A DNA stretch of 51,139 nucleotides from Lachnospiraceae bacterium (GCA_017416505.1 JAFQCI010000101.1:1-51139); one strand, 5' to 3'; numbered from the stretch's first letter, positions 1 through 8,324 are shown. Translations and numbers: made by a program. The notes: generated by a model from the letters alone, not told the origin.

Positions 1-824
1 ACCTTGAGATAAATACTTTGGAAAATGCAGTATATCTGAATATAAAGAATGACATTTCCTTTGTATTTCACTTTGACCTGTATCTTTTCGAACATCAGAG
101 TACCTTTTGTCCCAATATGCCACTGAGGGATTTGCAGTATGTTTCTGCCGTACTGGAAAATCTGATAAAGGACTTTGACCTTTATTCCGGTACCATGGTG
201 AAGATTCCGTCCCCTCATTTTGTAGTATTTTATAACGGGAAAGAGAAAAAAGAGGACAGGATGGTTTTAAAACTGTCAGATGCTTTTCAAAACAAAGAAA
301 CAGAGCCACAGCTGGAACTGCTGGTTACCATGATAAACATTAATTATGGGAAAAATAAAGAGCTAATGGATGCCTGTAAAGATTTAAGTGACTATTCCAT
401 ATATGTTGCCAAAATCCGGAGTTATATGGAAGGAAATGGTGGAAAGATAGAAAATACTCCCGGAAATAAAAATCACAGTAATAAGAAATACAAAATGACC
501 ATTGAGGAAGCCGTAGAAAGAACCATTGATGACTGTATCAAAGAAGGAATTCTAGTGGATATTCTTACCAAATTCAGAGCAGAGGTGAAAAAATTGAGCA
601 TATTTGAATATAACGCAAGGCTGCACGAAGAAACCCTAAAAAAGGAAGGCTATGAAGATGGCCTTGAGAAAGGACGTGAGGTAGGACGCGAAGAAGGGCG
701 CTTCCATGAATTGTGTGCTTTAATAGATGACGGCATCCTCACTATTGAGCAGGCTTCTGTTCGAATGGGGATAGAACCGGAAGAATTTTTGAAAAAGAAG
801 AAAAAAGAAGGCATACCAGTGTAA
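1..824 (+). CDS. Rpn/YhgA-like PD-(D/E)XK nuclease family protein, 5' truncated by window edge
   Basis: This is the C-terminal part of a recombination-promoting nuclease (Rpn) or putative transposase of the PD-(D/E)XK superfamily, abundant in Lachnospiraceae. The reading frame is open to the left edge; a TTG at 18 is the first possible start inside the window, but the family normally has a longer N-terminus, so the gene probably begins upstream. Visible family features are the segment NDISFVFHFDLYLFEHQST near the start, the NPNMPLRDLQY-like segment after it, FVVFYNG (strand before the nuclease core), LLVTMININYG, and a C-terminal tail with repeated KEGYEDGLEKGREVGREEG charged helix followed by an Ala/Glu helical end. 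Rpn proteins are thought to cut DNA and stimulate recombination. The family call is fairly safe; activity of this copy is unknown because the N-terminal catalytic residues are outside the window. Confidence 0.75.
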   Translation, partial: LEINTLENAVYLNIKNDISFVFHFDLYLFEHQSTFCPNMPLRDLQYVSAVLENLIKDFDLYSGTMVKIPSPHFVVFYNGKEKKEDRMVLKLSDAFQNKETEPQLELLVTMININYGKNKELMDACKDLSDYSIYVAKIRSYMEGNGGKIENTPGNKNHSNKKYKMTIEEAVERTIDDCIKEGILVDILTKFRAEVKKLSIFEYNARLHEETLKKEGYEDGLEKGREVGREEGRFHELCALIDDGILTIEQASVRMGIEPEEFLKKKKKEGIPV

Positions 825-894
825 GTTATTGTATCAGAGAAGGCATATCGCAGTAATAAGCAAAAGGTAATGAATCATCTTAACAATAAAAAAT

Positions 895-956
895 ACAAGG
901 AACTTTTTCACTCAGAAAATAGAATGGAGTTGTAAAAGTTTCTTGTACTTTTTTAT
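895..956 (+). terminator. Intrinsic terminator of the Rpn-family gene
   Basis: ACAAGGAACTTTT at 895-907 pairs with AAAAGTTTCTTGT at 934-946, followed by ACTTTTTTAT. The 26-nt loop is long, but the stem and U-tract orientation fit the plus-strand gene that ends at 824. Confidence 0.6.
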
Positions 957-963
957 ATCACAA

Positions 964-991
964 AGGAGCCTTCGCTTTCGCGAAGACTCCT
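964..991 (-). terminator. Hairpin terminator of the surface-protein gene
   Basis: A 12-bp stem with one mismatch (AGGAGCCTTCGC, loop TTTC, GCGAAGACTCCT) lies about 50 bp beyond the stop codon of the minus-strand surface-protein gene. The U-tract on the minus strand is short (TTTG), so termination strength is uncertain. Confidence 0.55.
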
Positions 992-1039
992 CGTTTCATA
1001 AAAGTCCTATTTTACAAACTCTAAGTTCTTAGAAACTTA

Positions 1040-4000
1040 TTAGTTAGCTGTAAAAGTGATTGCACCATCAGCTACAGCTGCAGTATAAACAACTGTTCTT
1101 GTTACAGTATTATAAGTGCTGTTAGTATACACTACTGTAACAGTTGTAGTTTCATTAGTTAAGCCAGATGTATCTGCAATAGTGCTTAATGTAGCTGCTC
1201 CAGCGTTATCAGCAAAAATATCATTATTATTTACTGTTACTGCAGTTACAGTACATCCTGATACAGTTCCGAAAGTAACTGCTGTACTATCAGCTAATGC
1301 TACAGTTGGAACTGCAATTGTTGCATTATTAAGAGCGTTCTGAGCTGTTGCCTTAGCTGCTGCTTCTTGAGCTGCTGCTACAGCTGCTGCTACAGCATCT
1401 TCTACTTCCTTATCAGCTGCTGCTTCATCAATCATACCAGTATCGAAAGTAAATGTGTTTGCATTAATTTCTTTACCGTAAGTATCACATAAGTTATATG
1501 TGATTCCATCAGTCACAACATTACCGATAGTTACATCGTAATCTGTAAAGTTATCTAATCCACTGTTCTTGAATTGATCAGCAAGAACAAGAACTACCTT
1601 GTTGCTATCAGAATCCATCTTCACGCTAGCAACTGGAATCTTGTAAGTGCCGTATTCAACGGTGAACATTTCTTTCTTCAATGTATTAGCATTTACAGGG
1701 TTAGTGAAGTATAATTTCACTTCTGGATTAGAACCAGACTTGTAGTTGTAAGTTGCTGTTACTAAATCGAAGTCAGCTGCTACCGTAGTTGCTTTCTTGT
1801 ACTGGATTGTTTGTTGAGTAGTTTCGTTTCCAACCTTAGCTGAGATTGTAGCTGTAGTAGGAGCGAATCCAGCATCTGCTTTAATTGTTACTGCTACTAA
1901 ACCGTTAGCATCAGTAGTTGTCTTAACATTATTAGCTGTCTTTGCAACACCAGCGTAGTTTGCATTGAATGTGTCAGTGTTATCAGAGTAAGTTACAGAA
2001 ACTTCAACTTCTTCACCAGCTCTTACGTTACCGAATGCATCTACAACCTTAACGTATACAGTTTCGTCAGCGTCAACAATCATGCTAGTTCCCTTAGGAG
2101 CGATGATGCTGATAGCTGTACCTACAGTACCCCAAGTAACTGGTAAGTTCAAGGATGCACCGATAGAAGGAGTTCCTTCACCTACGTTAGTGTAAGTCTT
2201 GTAAGATACAGTAGAACCATTCTTAGTTGCTACGTTGAATACAACGTTTGTTCCAGAAACTACTGATTTTTCATCGATAGTACCAGTTAATGTAGTTGCA
2301 CCAGCCTTAGTAGATGTTAACTTAGCAGTACCATTAGCCATACCAGTTGTTGTGATATCACCAGCACCACCCTTAGTTACATCAATCTTAAGTCCTTCGA
2401 TAGAATCAACCCATCTAGTTGCACCAGTATCGTTAGTTTCACCAACTACTTCGTAACCGAAGATCCAGTTGCTTCCTGTGTCTTTCTTAAGAATGTTAGT
2501 TAATTCAGAAGAATTAGTTGTAGTTGCATCAAATGCAGTTGAGTTAAGAGTGATTGCCTTTTCATAATCAGCATCATCCTTATCTACGCTTGAAGTAAAT
2601 GCAAGACCTGGTTCAACCCAACGTAAGTTAGCGTTAGTTACGATAGTGTCACCAATCATTAACTGTACATTGTAAGATGCAGAAGTTGCATGTAATAAAT
2701 CAACTAATGCTTGTTGATCTCCAGAAGCAAGCTTTAATGTAGCCTGACCGTTAGCATCTGTAGTTGCTGTGTAAGCAGTTGCAGTTGCCTTAGTTTCGCC
2801 AACAGCTCCTAATTCAGTAATCTTATCGTTGTTTGTACCATAAGCATAAGTAATCTGTTGTCCGGATTGAGAAACCTTGTTACCATTGTTATCAACTAAT
2901 TGAGCCTTAACTGTAATGTTCTGACCAACTAATGCATAGAAGTCTTGGCTTTCAACAGCCTTTACAGTGTTAGGAATTGGTGACCAGTGTACACTTGTGT
3001 ATACAGTGTTGTTGATTAAGTTGATTTCATTTTCAAATCCAGCAAGGTTAATCTTAGCCTGAAGTGCTGTGATACCAGTAGCTTCAGAATTAACTTCTAC
3101 AGTGTTTCCGTTTGCAGTGATAGCACCAACGTTGTTGAATGCTTCATCGTAAGAAACTAAGATTGCCTGGTTGTTAGCGTCAACAATATCATTTTCATTT
3201 TGGTATACTACATCACCAGATACTACCTTAGTGATATTTTCAGTAGGAATAGTGAAGTATCCAACTACCTTCTTGTTTACGTCCTTAACTGTTAATACTG
3301 CATTACCAGTGTATGGGTAAACAGGAACTTGGTAAGAATAAGTGTTACCTTCTGCAGTATACTTAGCATCCATTTCATCTGGAATGTAAGCAGCAGCTTC
3401 AGCAGCTGTTAAAGTCTTAGCATTGCTGTATTTGTTTTCTACTACAGACCATGTTACAGAATCCTTTAATGAAATAGTCTTTACATCATCAGAAGTCTTA
3501 GTATCATATAAACCAGTAACATCTGTTACTACTAAACCAGCATTTTGATTATCATCTACCTGTCCTTCAGAAATAACCTTAACTTCAATGTCAAGAGCTG
3601 TATTCTTCTGAACTGGAATCTGGTAACCAAAGTTCTTTTGAGTAGTAGGTCCATCGATTTCGTAAGTTTCTACTACAGTACCTGAACCTGCCTTGTATGC
3701 TGTGATTACAACCTTAGTATAATCAGAAACATCGATAGATGAGAAATTTAATGTAGCATACTTAAGACCAGCTGGAATTCCTTCTACCTTGAAAGAAGTG
3801 CTTCCACCGTTCTGGTATACAGTGTATTCTTTGATTTCCTTATTTACGTCTTGTTGATATTTATCAACTACACTTGTAGCATTTGCATAAGGAATCATGA
3901 TTTGTGGATCTAACTTTAACTGAACCTTGTTAGTAGTAGATCCTTTTTCGTTTACTTGCTGAGTTGAAACATATTCAATATCAGCATTTCCATCGATAGT

Positions 4001-5092
4001 AGTTGTCAATGGAGTTGCATCAGTAGTTGAAGATGCGTTCTGAGATGGTTTAACTAAAAGATCATCATCAGACTTGTTGTCGTTTAATACGTCAACTTCA
4101 CCTAAAGCTACTGTTGCGAAAGCTAAATCAGTCTTGTATACTTGATTAGTTGCTACTGCAGTTGCAGTTAAAGATAATAATGCATAATCTCCGCTAGTTG
4201 GAGTTACATCAGAATCCATAGCACCAATTACGAAAGTTGCATAACCGTTAGCATCTGTATTCTGAACAGATAATCCCTTAACCTGGAATGCAAAACTGGT
4301 ACCTAATTTATATTGTCCCATTAAAGATACAGGAGTGTTAGCTACTGGATTTCCATCCTTGTCAGATACTAATACTTTTAAGTAAGCATCGCTACCAGCA
4401 ATAAGTACGTTTCCATATTCTGCTTGATAATCAGCTAATGCGTTAGTGATAGTACCAGTGATTCCATCTACTGCTTCGATTTCAACATCAGGAGCGATTT
4501 CAACACCCTTCTTATTGAAAGCCTTAGCTGCTGCTGGAGCCTTTACATCTGTACAAGCACCGTCAGTACCGAAGTTATATTCAGTACCAGCTACGTTAAC
4601 CTTACCAGTCTGCATCCAACCTTGGTCATTTCCACCTAAGTAGTAAGTTTCACCTTCTACTTTAACAACACCTGACTGCATAACGCCAGCTGCATTGAAG
4701 AAGTACCATTGTCCGTTAATCTTAGCCCAACCGCCTTCGAACATAGAACCATTATCTGTCAACCAATACCAAAGACCAGCTTTATCCTTAGCCCAAGAGT
4801 TAGTTAACATAGCTCCATTAGCACCTACAAAGTACCAATCTCCAGCCTTATCTTTTACCCAAGAGTTTTCTAACATATATCCGTTAGCATCAAAGTAATA
4901 CCAAACACCATTGATCTTAGACCATTTGTTTGCTGGATAAGATCCGTCAGCGTTTTGATACCACCAACCCTTTGAGTTTTGCTTCCATCCCTGTGTAGCT
5001 GCCATTACAGGAGTAGCAGCAGTACTTGCAAGCATACCAGCTGTTAAAGCTACTGCCATAGCTTTTTTAGCTTTTCTTGACATTTTAATCAT
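1040..5092 (-). CDS. Secreted cell-surface protein with choline-binding-like wall repeats and Ig-like domains
   Basis: This 1350-residue exported protein probably decorates the cell wall. Residues 1-32 are a signal peptide (basic MIKMSRKAKKAM, hydrophobic core, predicted cleavage after TPVMA). Residues about 34-180 hold tandem aromatic/glycine repeats of the choline/glucan-binding type (GWWYQNADGSY, GVWYYFDANGYM, GDWYFVGANGAM, GQWYFFNAAGVM). The rest is mostly beta-rich, with at least three bacterial Ig (Big_1-like) modules recognisable by DxxGNxV and TDANGxAT signatures near residues 235-330, 715-800 and 1020-1100. An Ala-rich helix (EVEDAVAAAVAAAQEAAAK) precedes the last about 70 residues. 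No LPXTG or SLH motif is seen, so anchoring is probably through the N-terminal repeats. AAGGAGG lies 10 nt before the first of two close ATGs, which supports this start. Size, composition and long leader suggest an abundant S-layer-like protein; that is inference. Confidence 0.85.
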   Translation of the reverse strand: MIKMSRKAKKAMAVALTAGMLASTAATPVMAATQGWKQNSKGWWYQNADGSYPANKWSKINGVWYYFDANGYMLENSWVKDKAGDWYFVGANGAMLTNSWAKDKAGLWYWLTDNGSMFEGGWAKINGQWYFFNAAGVMQSGVVKVEGETYYLGGNDQGWMQTGKVNVAGTEYNFGTDGACTDVKAPAAAKAFNKKGVEIAPDVEIEAVDGITGTITNALADYQAEYGNVLIAGSDAYLKVLVSDKDGNPVANTPVSLMGQYKLGTSFAFQVKGLSVQNTDANGYATFVIGAMDSDVTPTSGDYALLSLTATAVATNQVYKTDLAFATVALGEVDVLNDNKSDDDLLVKPSQNASSTTDATPLTTTIDGNADIEYVSTQQVNEKGSTTNKVQLKLDPQIMIPYANATSVVDKYQQDVNKEIKEYTVYQNGGSTSFKVEGIPAGLKYATLNFSSIDVSDYTKVVITAYKAGSGTVVETYEIDGPTTQKNFGYQIPVQKNTALDIEVKVISEGQVDDNQNAGLVVTDVTGLYDTKTSDDVKTISLKDSVTWSVVENKYSNAKTLTAAEAAAYIPDEMDAKYTAEGNTYSYQVPVYPYTGNAVLTVKDVNKKVVGYFTIPTENITKVVSGDVVYQNENDIVDANNQAILVSYDEAFNNVGAITANGNTVEVNSEATGITALQAKINLAGFENEINLINNTVYTSVHWSPIPNTVKAVESQDFYALVGQNITVKAQLVDNNGNKVSQSGQQITYAYGTNNDKITELGAVGETKATATAYTATTDANGQATLKLASGDQQALVDLLHATSASYNVQLMIGDTIVTNANLRWVEPGLAFTSSVDKDDADYEKAITLNSTAFDATTTNSSELTNILKKDTGSNWIFGYEVVGETNDTGATRWVDSIEGLKIDVTKGGAGDITTTGMANGTAKLTSTKAGATTLTGTIDEKSVVSGTNVVFNVATKNGSTVSYKTYTNVGEGTPSIGASLNLPVTWGTVGTAISIIAPKGTSMIVDADETVYVKVVDAFGNVRAGEEVEVSVTYSDNTDTFNANYAGVAKTANNVKTTTDANGLVAVTIKADAGFAPTTATISAKVGNETTQQTIQYKKATTVAADFDLVTATYNYKSGSNPEVKLYFTNPVNANTLKKEMFTVEYGTYKIPVASVKMDSDSNKVVLVLADQFKNSGLDNFTDYDVTIGNVVTDGITYNLCDTYGKEINANTFTFDTGMIDEAAADKEVEDAVAAAVAAAQEAAAKATAQNALNNATIAVPTVALADSTAVTFGTVSGCTVTAVTVNNNDIFADNAGAATLSTIADTSGLTNETTTVTVVYTNSTYNTVTRTVVYTAAVADGAITFTAN

Positions 5093-5257
5093 TTTCTTTT
5101 TTCCTCCTTATTTTCGCTCCCTGACCTTGTCTTCGTCCCTTATTAATGTTTTTTCCTGACATTTTTCCATTGCTTTCGAAAAAGAATGGAACGTGTCGAT
5201 TGTGGGTGAATGATTTTGAGGTCCTGAAAAGACCGAAAAATAAAGGTTTTTTAATTC

Positions 5258-5360
5258 CGTGATACTAATTTGATACTAAAAGTTTTTTCGTAGTAGGGTG
5301 AAAGCTTAGAAAATTAAGGGTTTGGAGGTTTGTTTCGTGATACTGATTTTGATACTAAAA
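5258..5360. repeat. Pair of 24/25-bp direct repeats upstream of the surface-protein gene
   Basis: CGTGATACTAATTTGATACT at 5258-5277 and CGTGATACTGATTTTGATAC at 5336-5355 (both continuing into TAAAA) are near-identical copies 78 bp apart, and each itself contains a tandem GATACTxATTT/GATACTAAAA. They lie 165-270 bp before the surface-protein start codon. They may be regulator or promoter elements of that gene, or arms of an old attachment site related to the integrase at 6815. The 389-bp gap 5093-5481 holds no gene. Confidence 0.55.
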
Positions 5361-5406
5361 ATAGTAGCATAGAATTTTGAAATGTGGGTATGATAAAAGA
5401 TTTATG

Positions 5407-5455
5407 AAAAAGGTGCAAAATCTAATCTTAATAACTTGATAAAAGACTTTACACC
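5407..5455 (-). terminator. Intrinsic terminator of cassette 1
   Basis: On the minus strand GGTGTAAAGTCT pairs with AGATTTTGCACC (12 bp including wobble pairs) and is followed by TTTTTC. It sits just downstream of the stop of the first small gene and is related in sequence to the terminators of the next two cassettes. Confidence 0.75.
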
Positions 5456-5481
5456 TTATATTGTGTATTGTTATTTTGTTG

Positions 5482-5682
5482 TTAGTTTTTATATTGATTC
5501 TCTAAATCTTCGATATTAACTGAATTAAAAGCACTTAACCCTATTTTACAAAGTTGTATTTCTCTTTCAAGCGCTTTATCTCTATCAGTTGCATATTTCA
5601 ATCTAAATAATATGTCAATCTTTGCAAGTAATTCTTTTAACATCTCTTTTTCACTCATTGTATAATCAACCTCGCTATTCAT
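5482..5682 (-). CDS. Small helical protein, cassette 1
   Basis: This 66-residue hypothetical protein is charged and predicted to be largely alpha-helical (SEKEMLKELLAKIDILFRLK, ATDRDKALEREIQLCKIGL). GGCGGTGA lies 8 nt before the ATG. It is the downstream member of an array of three monocistronic small genes. Its promoter (TTACAT, 16 nt, TATAAT on the minus strand, 5723-5750) and terminator match those of the other two, while its sequence is only faintly similar to theirs (a YT-x-L-x-KaLe-x-I-x-L spacing). No known family was recognised. Its position downstream of an integrase suggests an accessory or regulatory gene of a small mobile element, but no function can be assigned. Confidence 0.6.
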   Translation of the reverse strand: MNSEVDYTMSEKEMLKELLAKIDILFRLKYATDRDKALEREIQLCKIGLSAFNSVNIEDLENQYKN

Positions 5683-5722
5683 ATTATTTTCACCGCCTTT
5701 TTATTATGTATTTGATACCTTT

Positions 5723-5750
5723 ATTATAGGTGGAGTCTGTAAAGATGTAA
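5723..5750 (-). promoter_or_regulatory. Promoter of cassette 1
   Basis: Minus strand: -35 TTACAT (5745-5750), 16-nt spacer, -10 TATAAT (5723-5728), 40 nt before the start codon. It lies at the same relative position as the promoters of cassettes 2 and 3. Confidence 0.7.
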
Positions 5751-5821
5751 AGCCTTTTATAAAATTATCAAGGTACTTTGAATTGAGGAAGTATCTATAA
5801 AATTTGTGTAATGGAGACTAT

Positions 5822-5866
5822 AAAAAAGATGTAAAATCTTAATAATTTAATAAAAGACTTTACACC
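5822..5866 (-). terminator. Intrinsic terminator of cassette 2
   Basis: On the minus strand GGTGTAAAGTCTT pairs with AAGATTTTACATC (13 bp, two wobbles), then TTTTTTAT. It is almost identical to the cassette 3 terminator. Confidence 0.8.
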
Positions 5867-5896
5867 TTATGTTTATTGGTTACTTATTTGATTATT

Positions 5897-6061
5897 TTAC
5901 TCTTCTAATGCTTTTTCAATACGTTCGTTATCTTTTTCGAGATATTCCAATGCTTTTTCGGTTCTACCTTCTTTTATTGCTTCAATAATTAAATCATTTA
6001 AAAACTTATCTTTTCTTAGACCGTCTTTATACTGCATATCCGTTGGCGTATACTCCACCAT
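5897..6061 (-). CDS. Small helical protein, cassette 2
   Basis: This 54-residue hypothetical protein starts MVEYTPTDMQY and is rich in Lys/Glu helices (FLNDLIIEAIKEGRTEKALE). An upstream ATG at 6079 would add MERGER, but those codons are the ribosome binding site itself (AAAGGGGTGAAAGG directly before the chosen ATG), so the inner start is preferred. The same arrangement, base for base, precedes cassette 3. The body shares with cassette 3 a PTxxxxYxxxL start and a helical IEKALEE/IERKLYQ end, suggesting distant paralogy. Function unknown. Confidence 0.6.
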   Translation of the reverse strand: MVEYTPTDMQYKDGLRKDKFLNDLIIEAIKEGRTEKALEYLEKDNERIEKALEE

Positions 6062-6093
6062 CCTTTCACCCCTTTCCATAGGTTACTACCTAT

Positions 6094-6121
6094 ATTATAA
6101 GGGATTTTTAATAAGATGCAA
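6094..6121 (-). promoter_or_regulatory. Promoter of cassette 2
   Basis: Minus strand: -35 TTGCAT (6116-6121), 16-nt spacer, -10 TATAAT (6094-6099), then a leader containing TAGGTAGTAACCTA, a possible small operator. The stretch is nearly identical to that of cassette 3. Confidence 0.8.
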
Positions 6122-6192
6122 AGCCTTTTATTAAGTTTTCAAGGTACTTTGAATTGAGGAAGTATCTATGAAATTTGTGTAATGGAGACTAT

Positions 6193-6237
6193 AAAAAAGA
6201 TGTAAAATCTTAATAATTTAATAAAAGACTTTACACC
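6193..6237 (-). terminator. Intrinsic terminator of cassette 3
   Basis: Same 13-bp stem and T-tract as at 5822-5866 (GGTGTAAAGTCTT / AAGATTTTACATC then TTTTTTAT on the minus strand). Confidence 0.8.
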
Positions 6238-6254
6238 TTATGTGAATTACTTAT

Positions 6255-6446
6255 TTATTTGTTGTTTCCTTGCAATGGTGGTGACTGGTATAGCTTTCGT
6301 TCGATAGCTTTTCGTTCAAAATCAATCTGCTTTAATGTGCTTGTGGCATTGTCTTGTTTGGCTGTTATTTCAAGTCTTTCTAATAACGTAAGTTGGTCAA
6401 ATAAGTTCCCATTGTACTCTTTTTCGTTTGTTGGCATATCTATCAT
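6255..6446 (-). CDS. Small helical protein, cassette 3
   Basis: This 63-residue hypothetical protein starts MIDMPTNEKEYNGNLFDQL and ends in a polar tail (YQSPPLQGNNK). The start follows AAAGGGGTGAAAGG exactly as in cassette 2; an ATG at 6464 would only add the ribosome-binding-site codons. The protein is mostly helical and charged, with no recognised domain. It is transcribed away from the integrase gene at 6815 in the same direction, from its own promoter. Confidence 0.6.
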   Translation of the reverse strand: MIDMPTNEKEYNGNLFDQLTLLERLEITAKQDNATSTLKQIDFERKAIERKLYQSPPLQGNNK

Positions 6447-6478
6447 CCTTTCACCCCTTTCCATAGGTTACTACCTAT

Positions 6479-6506
6479 ATTATAAGGGATTTTTAGTAAG
6501 ATGCAA
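6479..6506 (-). promoter_or_regulatory. Promoter of cassette 3
   Basis: Minus strand: -35 TTGCAT (6501-6506), 16-nt spacer, -10 TATAAT (6479-6484). The leader contains the same TAGGTAGTAACCTA palindrome-like stretch as cassette 2. Confidence 0.8.
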
Positions 6507-6732
6507 AGCCTTTTATAAAATTATCAAGGAGCTTTTTTGAGTGATTTTTTGAAAGGAATAAATCAATGATTTGGTTTTATTTGATGTTGGAATAGTACCA
6601 ACTGAGAATAAAAAAGTAGTGTTGATGAGTTAAAATATTTGAGGTAAATAAGTATCTCAATTAAAATATAATATGAAATGTGGTTAATGTCAATAAATGA
6701 TTGTAAAATAATAAAAATATCGATTGTGTTAC

Positions 6733-6767
6733 GATGTTGGGGTCAATATTTTATTGACTCCAACATC
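6733..6767. repeat. Strong inverted repeat downstream of the integrase gene
   Basis: A 16-bp stem with one G.T pair (GATGTTGGGGTCAATA, loop TTT, TATTGACTCCAACATC) lies 48 bp beyond the integrase stop. Neither strand has a clear U-tract, so it may be a terminator, an integrase or excisionase site, or an attachment-site arm. The rest of the gap 6540-6814 is AT-rich with nothing recognisable. Confidence 0.6.
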
Positions 6768-6814
6768 ATAGGATTTTATCAGCGAATTTCTTATGGTTCT
6801 CATACTTTATGAAG

Positions 6815-7867
6815 TTAGGTTCCTAACTCTTCCAGAGCCGCAATCAGAACTTCTTGTTGGTGTGGGAACAGGTGGGAGTAAGTATTCAGTGTGGTAGCTA
6901 CTTTTTCATGACCTACACGTTCTGCGATGATAAGGGGGGAGAATCCTAAATTAATCAGCAGACTGACATGGCTGTGGCGAATATCATGCACACGAATCCG
7001 TTTTACCTGAGCCACATCGCAATAGTGAGTCATTGCCCGGGACAGATAATTCTTGGTAAAAGGGAAAAGCCGTTCGGAATCTTTCACTTTTTTGGTACGA
7101 ATATAATCCCGCAACTCCTTGCATAAAAAAGAGGGAAGGGGGACAATGCGATTGCTTTTGGTGGTTTTAGGTGAGGTGATAATATCTTCACCATGAATTC
7201 GTTGATAAGTTTTATTAATTCGTAATTTTTTTTCGTTTAAATCAATGTCTGCCGGAGTCAATGCGAAAAGTTCCCCTTCCCGCATTCCTGTCCAATATAA
7301 TACCATAAAACTCATACGCACATTTTCGTTATCTGTAATGGAATGGATAAATTGTTCAAATTCTTCTTTGGTCCAGAAGTTCATTTCTTCTGCTTTGTTT
7401 TTGCCAATACTTCCAGCCTGGTGGCAAGGATTTTTTCGAAGCCCATAATATCGGACGGCATAATTTAAAATAGCAGTAAGTTGATTGTTGACGTTTTTTA
7501 AATAGGTTTTGGAGTAATTTTGCTTCATTAATTCATTTTGCCAGTTTCTTATGTCAGTTGGCTGGATATCACTTACGGACATATAGCCAAAATAGGGAAG
7601 GAGTTTTGTATCAAATATATGCTGTTTGCTATGAAGAGTAGAGGATTTTAGACGTTCCTTCATATCTTTAAAATATATCTCACTAAGATTTTGGAAGGTC
7701 ATATCAATATCCTGGCTTTTTTCTTCTAAGAACTTTCGTTCATAGCTTTGAGCATCTTTTTTGGAAGGGAAGCCACGTTTGAATTTCTGCTTTTTGACTC
7801 CCTGCCAATCGTTGTAATAAAATTTTGCATACCATGTGCCACGTAATTCATCTTTAAATGCTGGCAT
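6815..7867 (-). CDS. int: Tyrosine-family site-specific integrase
   Basis: This phage/ICE-type integrase of 350 residues catalyses strand exchange between attachment sites. The N-terminus (MPAFKDELRGTWYAKFYYND) is the AP2-like arm-binding domain. A SAM-like core-binding domain spans residues about 50-150. The C-terminal catalytic domain shows the RKHRHY set: Arg in TGMREGEL, Lys in TSPKTTKSN, HDIRHSH, HEK and the nucleophilic Tyr in TLNTYSHL. The upstream ATG at 7906 is rejected because AAAGGAG sits 8 nt before the ATG at 7867. The gene lies beside three small cassettes and close to core genes. No excisionase, replication or structural gene accompanies it, so it may be what is left of a larger element or the driver of a minimal one. 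Confidence 0.92.
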   Translation of the reverse strand: MPAFKDELRGTWYAKFYYNDWQGVKKQKFKRGFPSKKDAQSYERKFLEEKSQDIDMTFQNLSEIYFKDMKERLKSSTLHSKQHIFDTKLLPYFGYMSVSDIQPTDIRNWQNELMKQNYSKTYLKNVNNQLTAILNYAVRYYGLRKNPCHQAGSIGKNKAEEMNFWTKEEFEQFIHSITDNENVRMSFMVLYWTGMREGELFALTPADIDLNEKKLRINKTYQRIHGEDIITSPKTTKSNRIVPLPSFLCKELRDYIRTKKVKDSERLFPFTKNYLSRAMTHYCDVAQVKRIRVHDIRHSHVSLLINLGFSPLIIAERVGHEKVATTLNTYSHLFPHQQEVLIAALEELGT

Positions 7868-8179
7868 TGAATCATCTCCTTTTAAGTTTTTATCCGGTAT
7901 CTGCATCAGTGTGTTATAGTGAACTTTAAATAAGTGGAATGGAGATAACGAACCCTACTCCCTTTATTATTTCCTTTTTAAGGTGTAAAATTACCTTAAT
8001 TCTTATTGTAATGGGAACAACTGTTGTATAGATACCTATATGGAGGATTGCCCATTGTATTTATGGATGGACTCCTATAGTAAAGTATAGCATTTTTGAG
8101 GGAAAAAGGTAGAAACTACCAGGATAAAAAGTCGAAAATTGATAAAAATCCGGGTAAAAAATAACGAAGGAGGACGTAT

Positions 8180-8272
8180 GTGAGGAAAATTACGATTCAA
8201 AATAGAAGAAAGGGTGTTACTGTTTACGAGGCACGAGTGAACAGTAACAAAAGGGTTTGGAAAAAATTTTGA
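8180..8272 (+). CDS. Possible 30-residue basic peptide running through a palindromic repeat
   Basis: A GTG at 8180, preceded by GAAGGAGG at 7-8 nt spacing, opens a 30-codon frame (MRKITIQNRRKGVTVYEARV...KKF, strongly basic). The frame reads straight through the 33-bp palindromic repeat at 8216-8248. The strong ribosome binding site is the only real evidence; an ATG one base earlier is followed at once by TGA. It could be a leader peptide, a degraded gene, or chance. Apart from this, the repeat and the ppi promoter, the gap 7868-8392 holds nothing recognised. Confidence 0.3.
   Translation: MRKITIQNRRKGVTVYEARVNSNKRVWKKF
8216..8248. repeat. Palindromic intergenic repeat, 33-bp form
   Basis: GTTACTGTTTACGAGG begins and CACGAGTGAACAGTAAC ends a 33-bp imperfect palindrome. 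The identical 33-mer recurs at 13200-13232, and 26-bp relatives occur at 12438-12463 and 19658-19683. All copies are intergenic, suggesting a REP-like dispersed element. Confidence 0.8.
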
Positions 8273-8295
8273 TAATAGAATTTTGGGAAAGTACC

Positions 8296-8324
8296 TTGAG
8301 GGACATGGTATTTTATGGTATCAT
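8296..8324 (+). promoter_or_regulatory. Promoter of the cyclophilin gene
   Basis: TTGAGG (8296-8301), 17-nt spacer, TATCAT (8319-8324), about 70 nt before the start codon of the peptidyl-prolyl isomerase gene. Confidence 0.55.

Noticed and set aside
1116..4898. Several plus-strand frames within the surface-protein gene
   Set aside because: Antisense shadows of a repetitive Thr/Val/Ala-rich coding sequence.
6733..6767. Calling the 16-bp inverted repeat a terminator of the integrase gene
   Set aside because: No T-tract follows the stem on either strand, so it is listed as an inverted repeat of unknown role.
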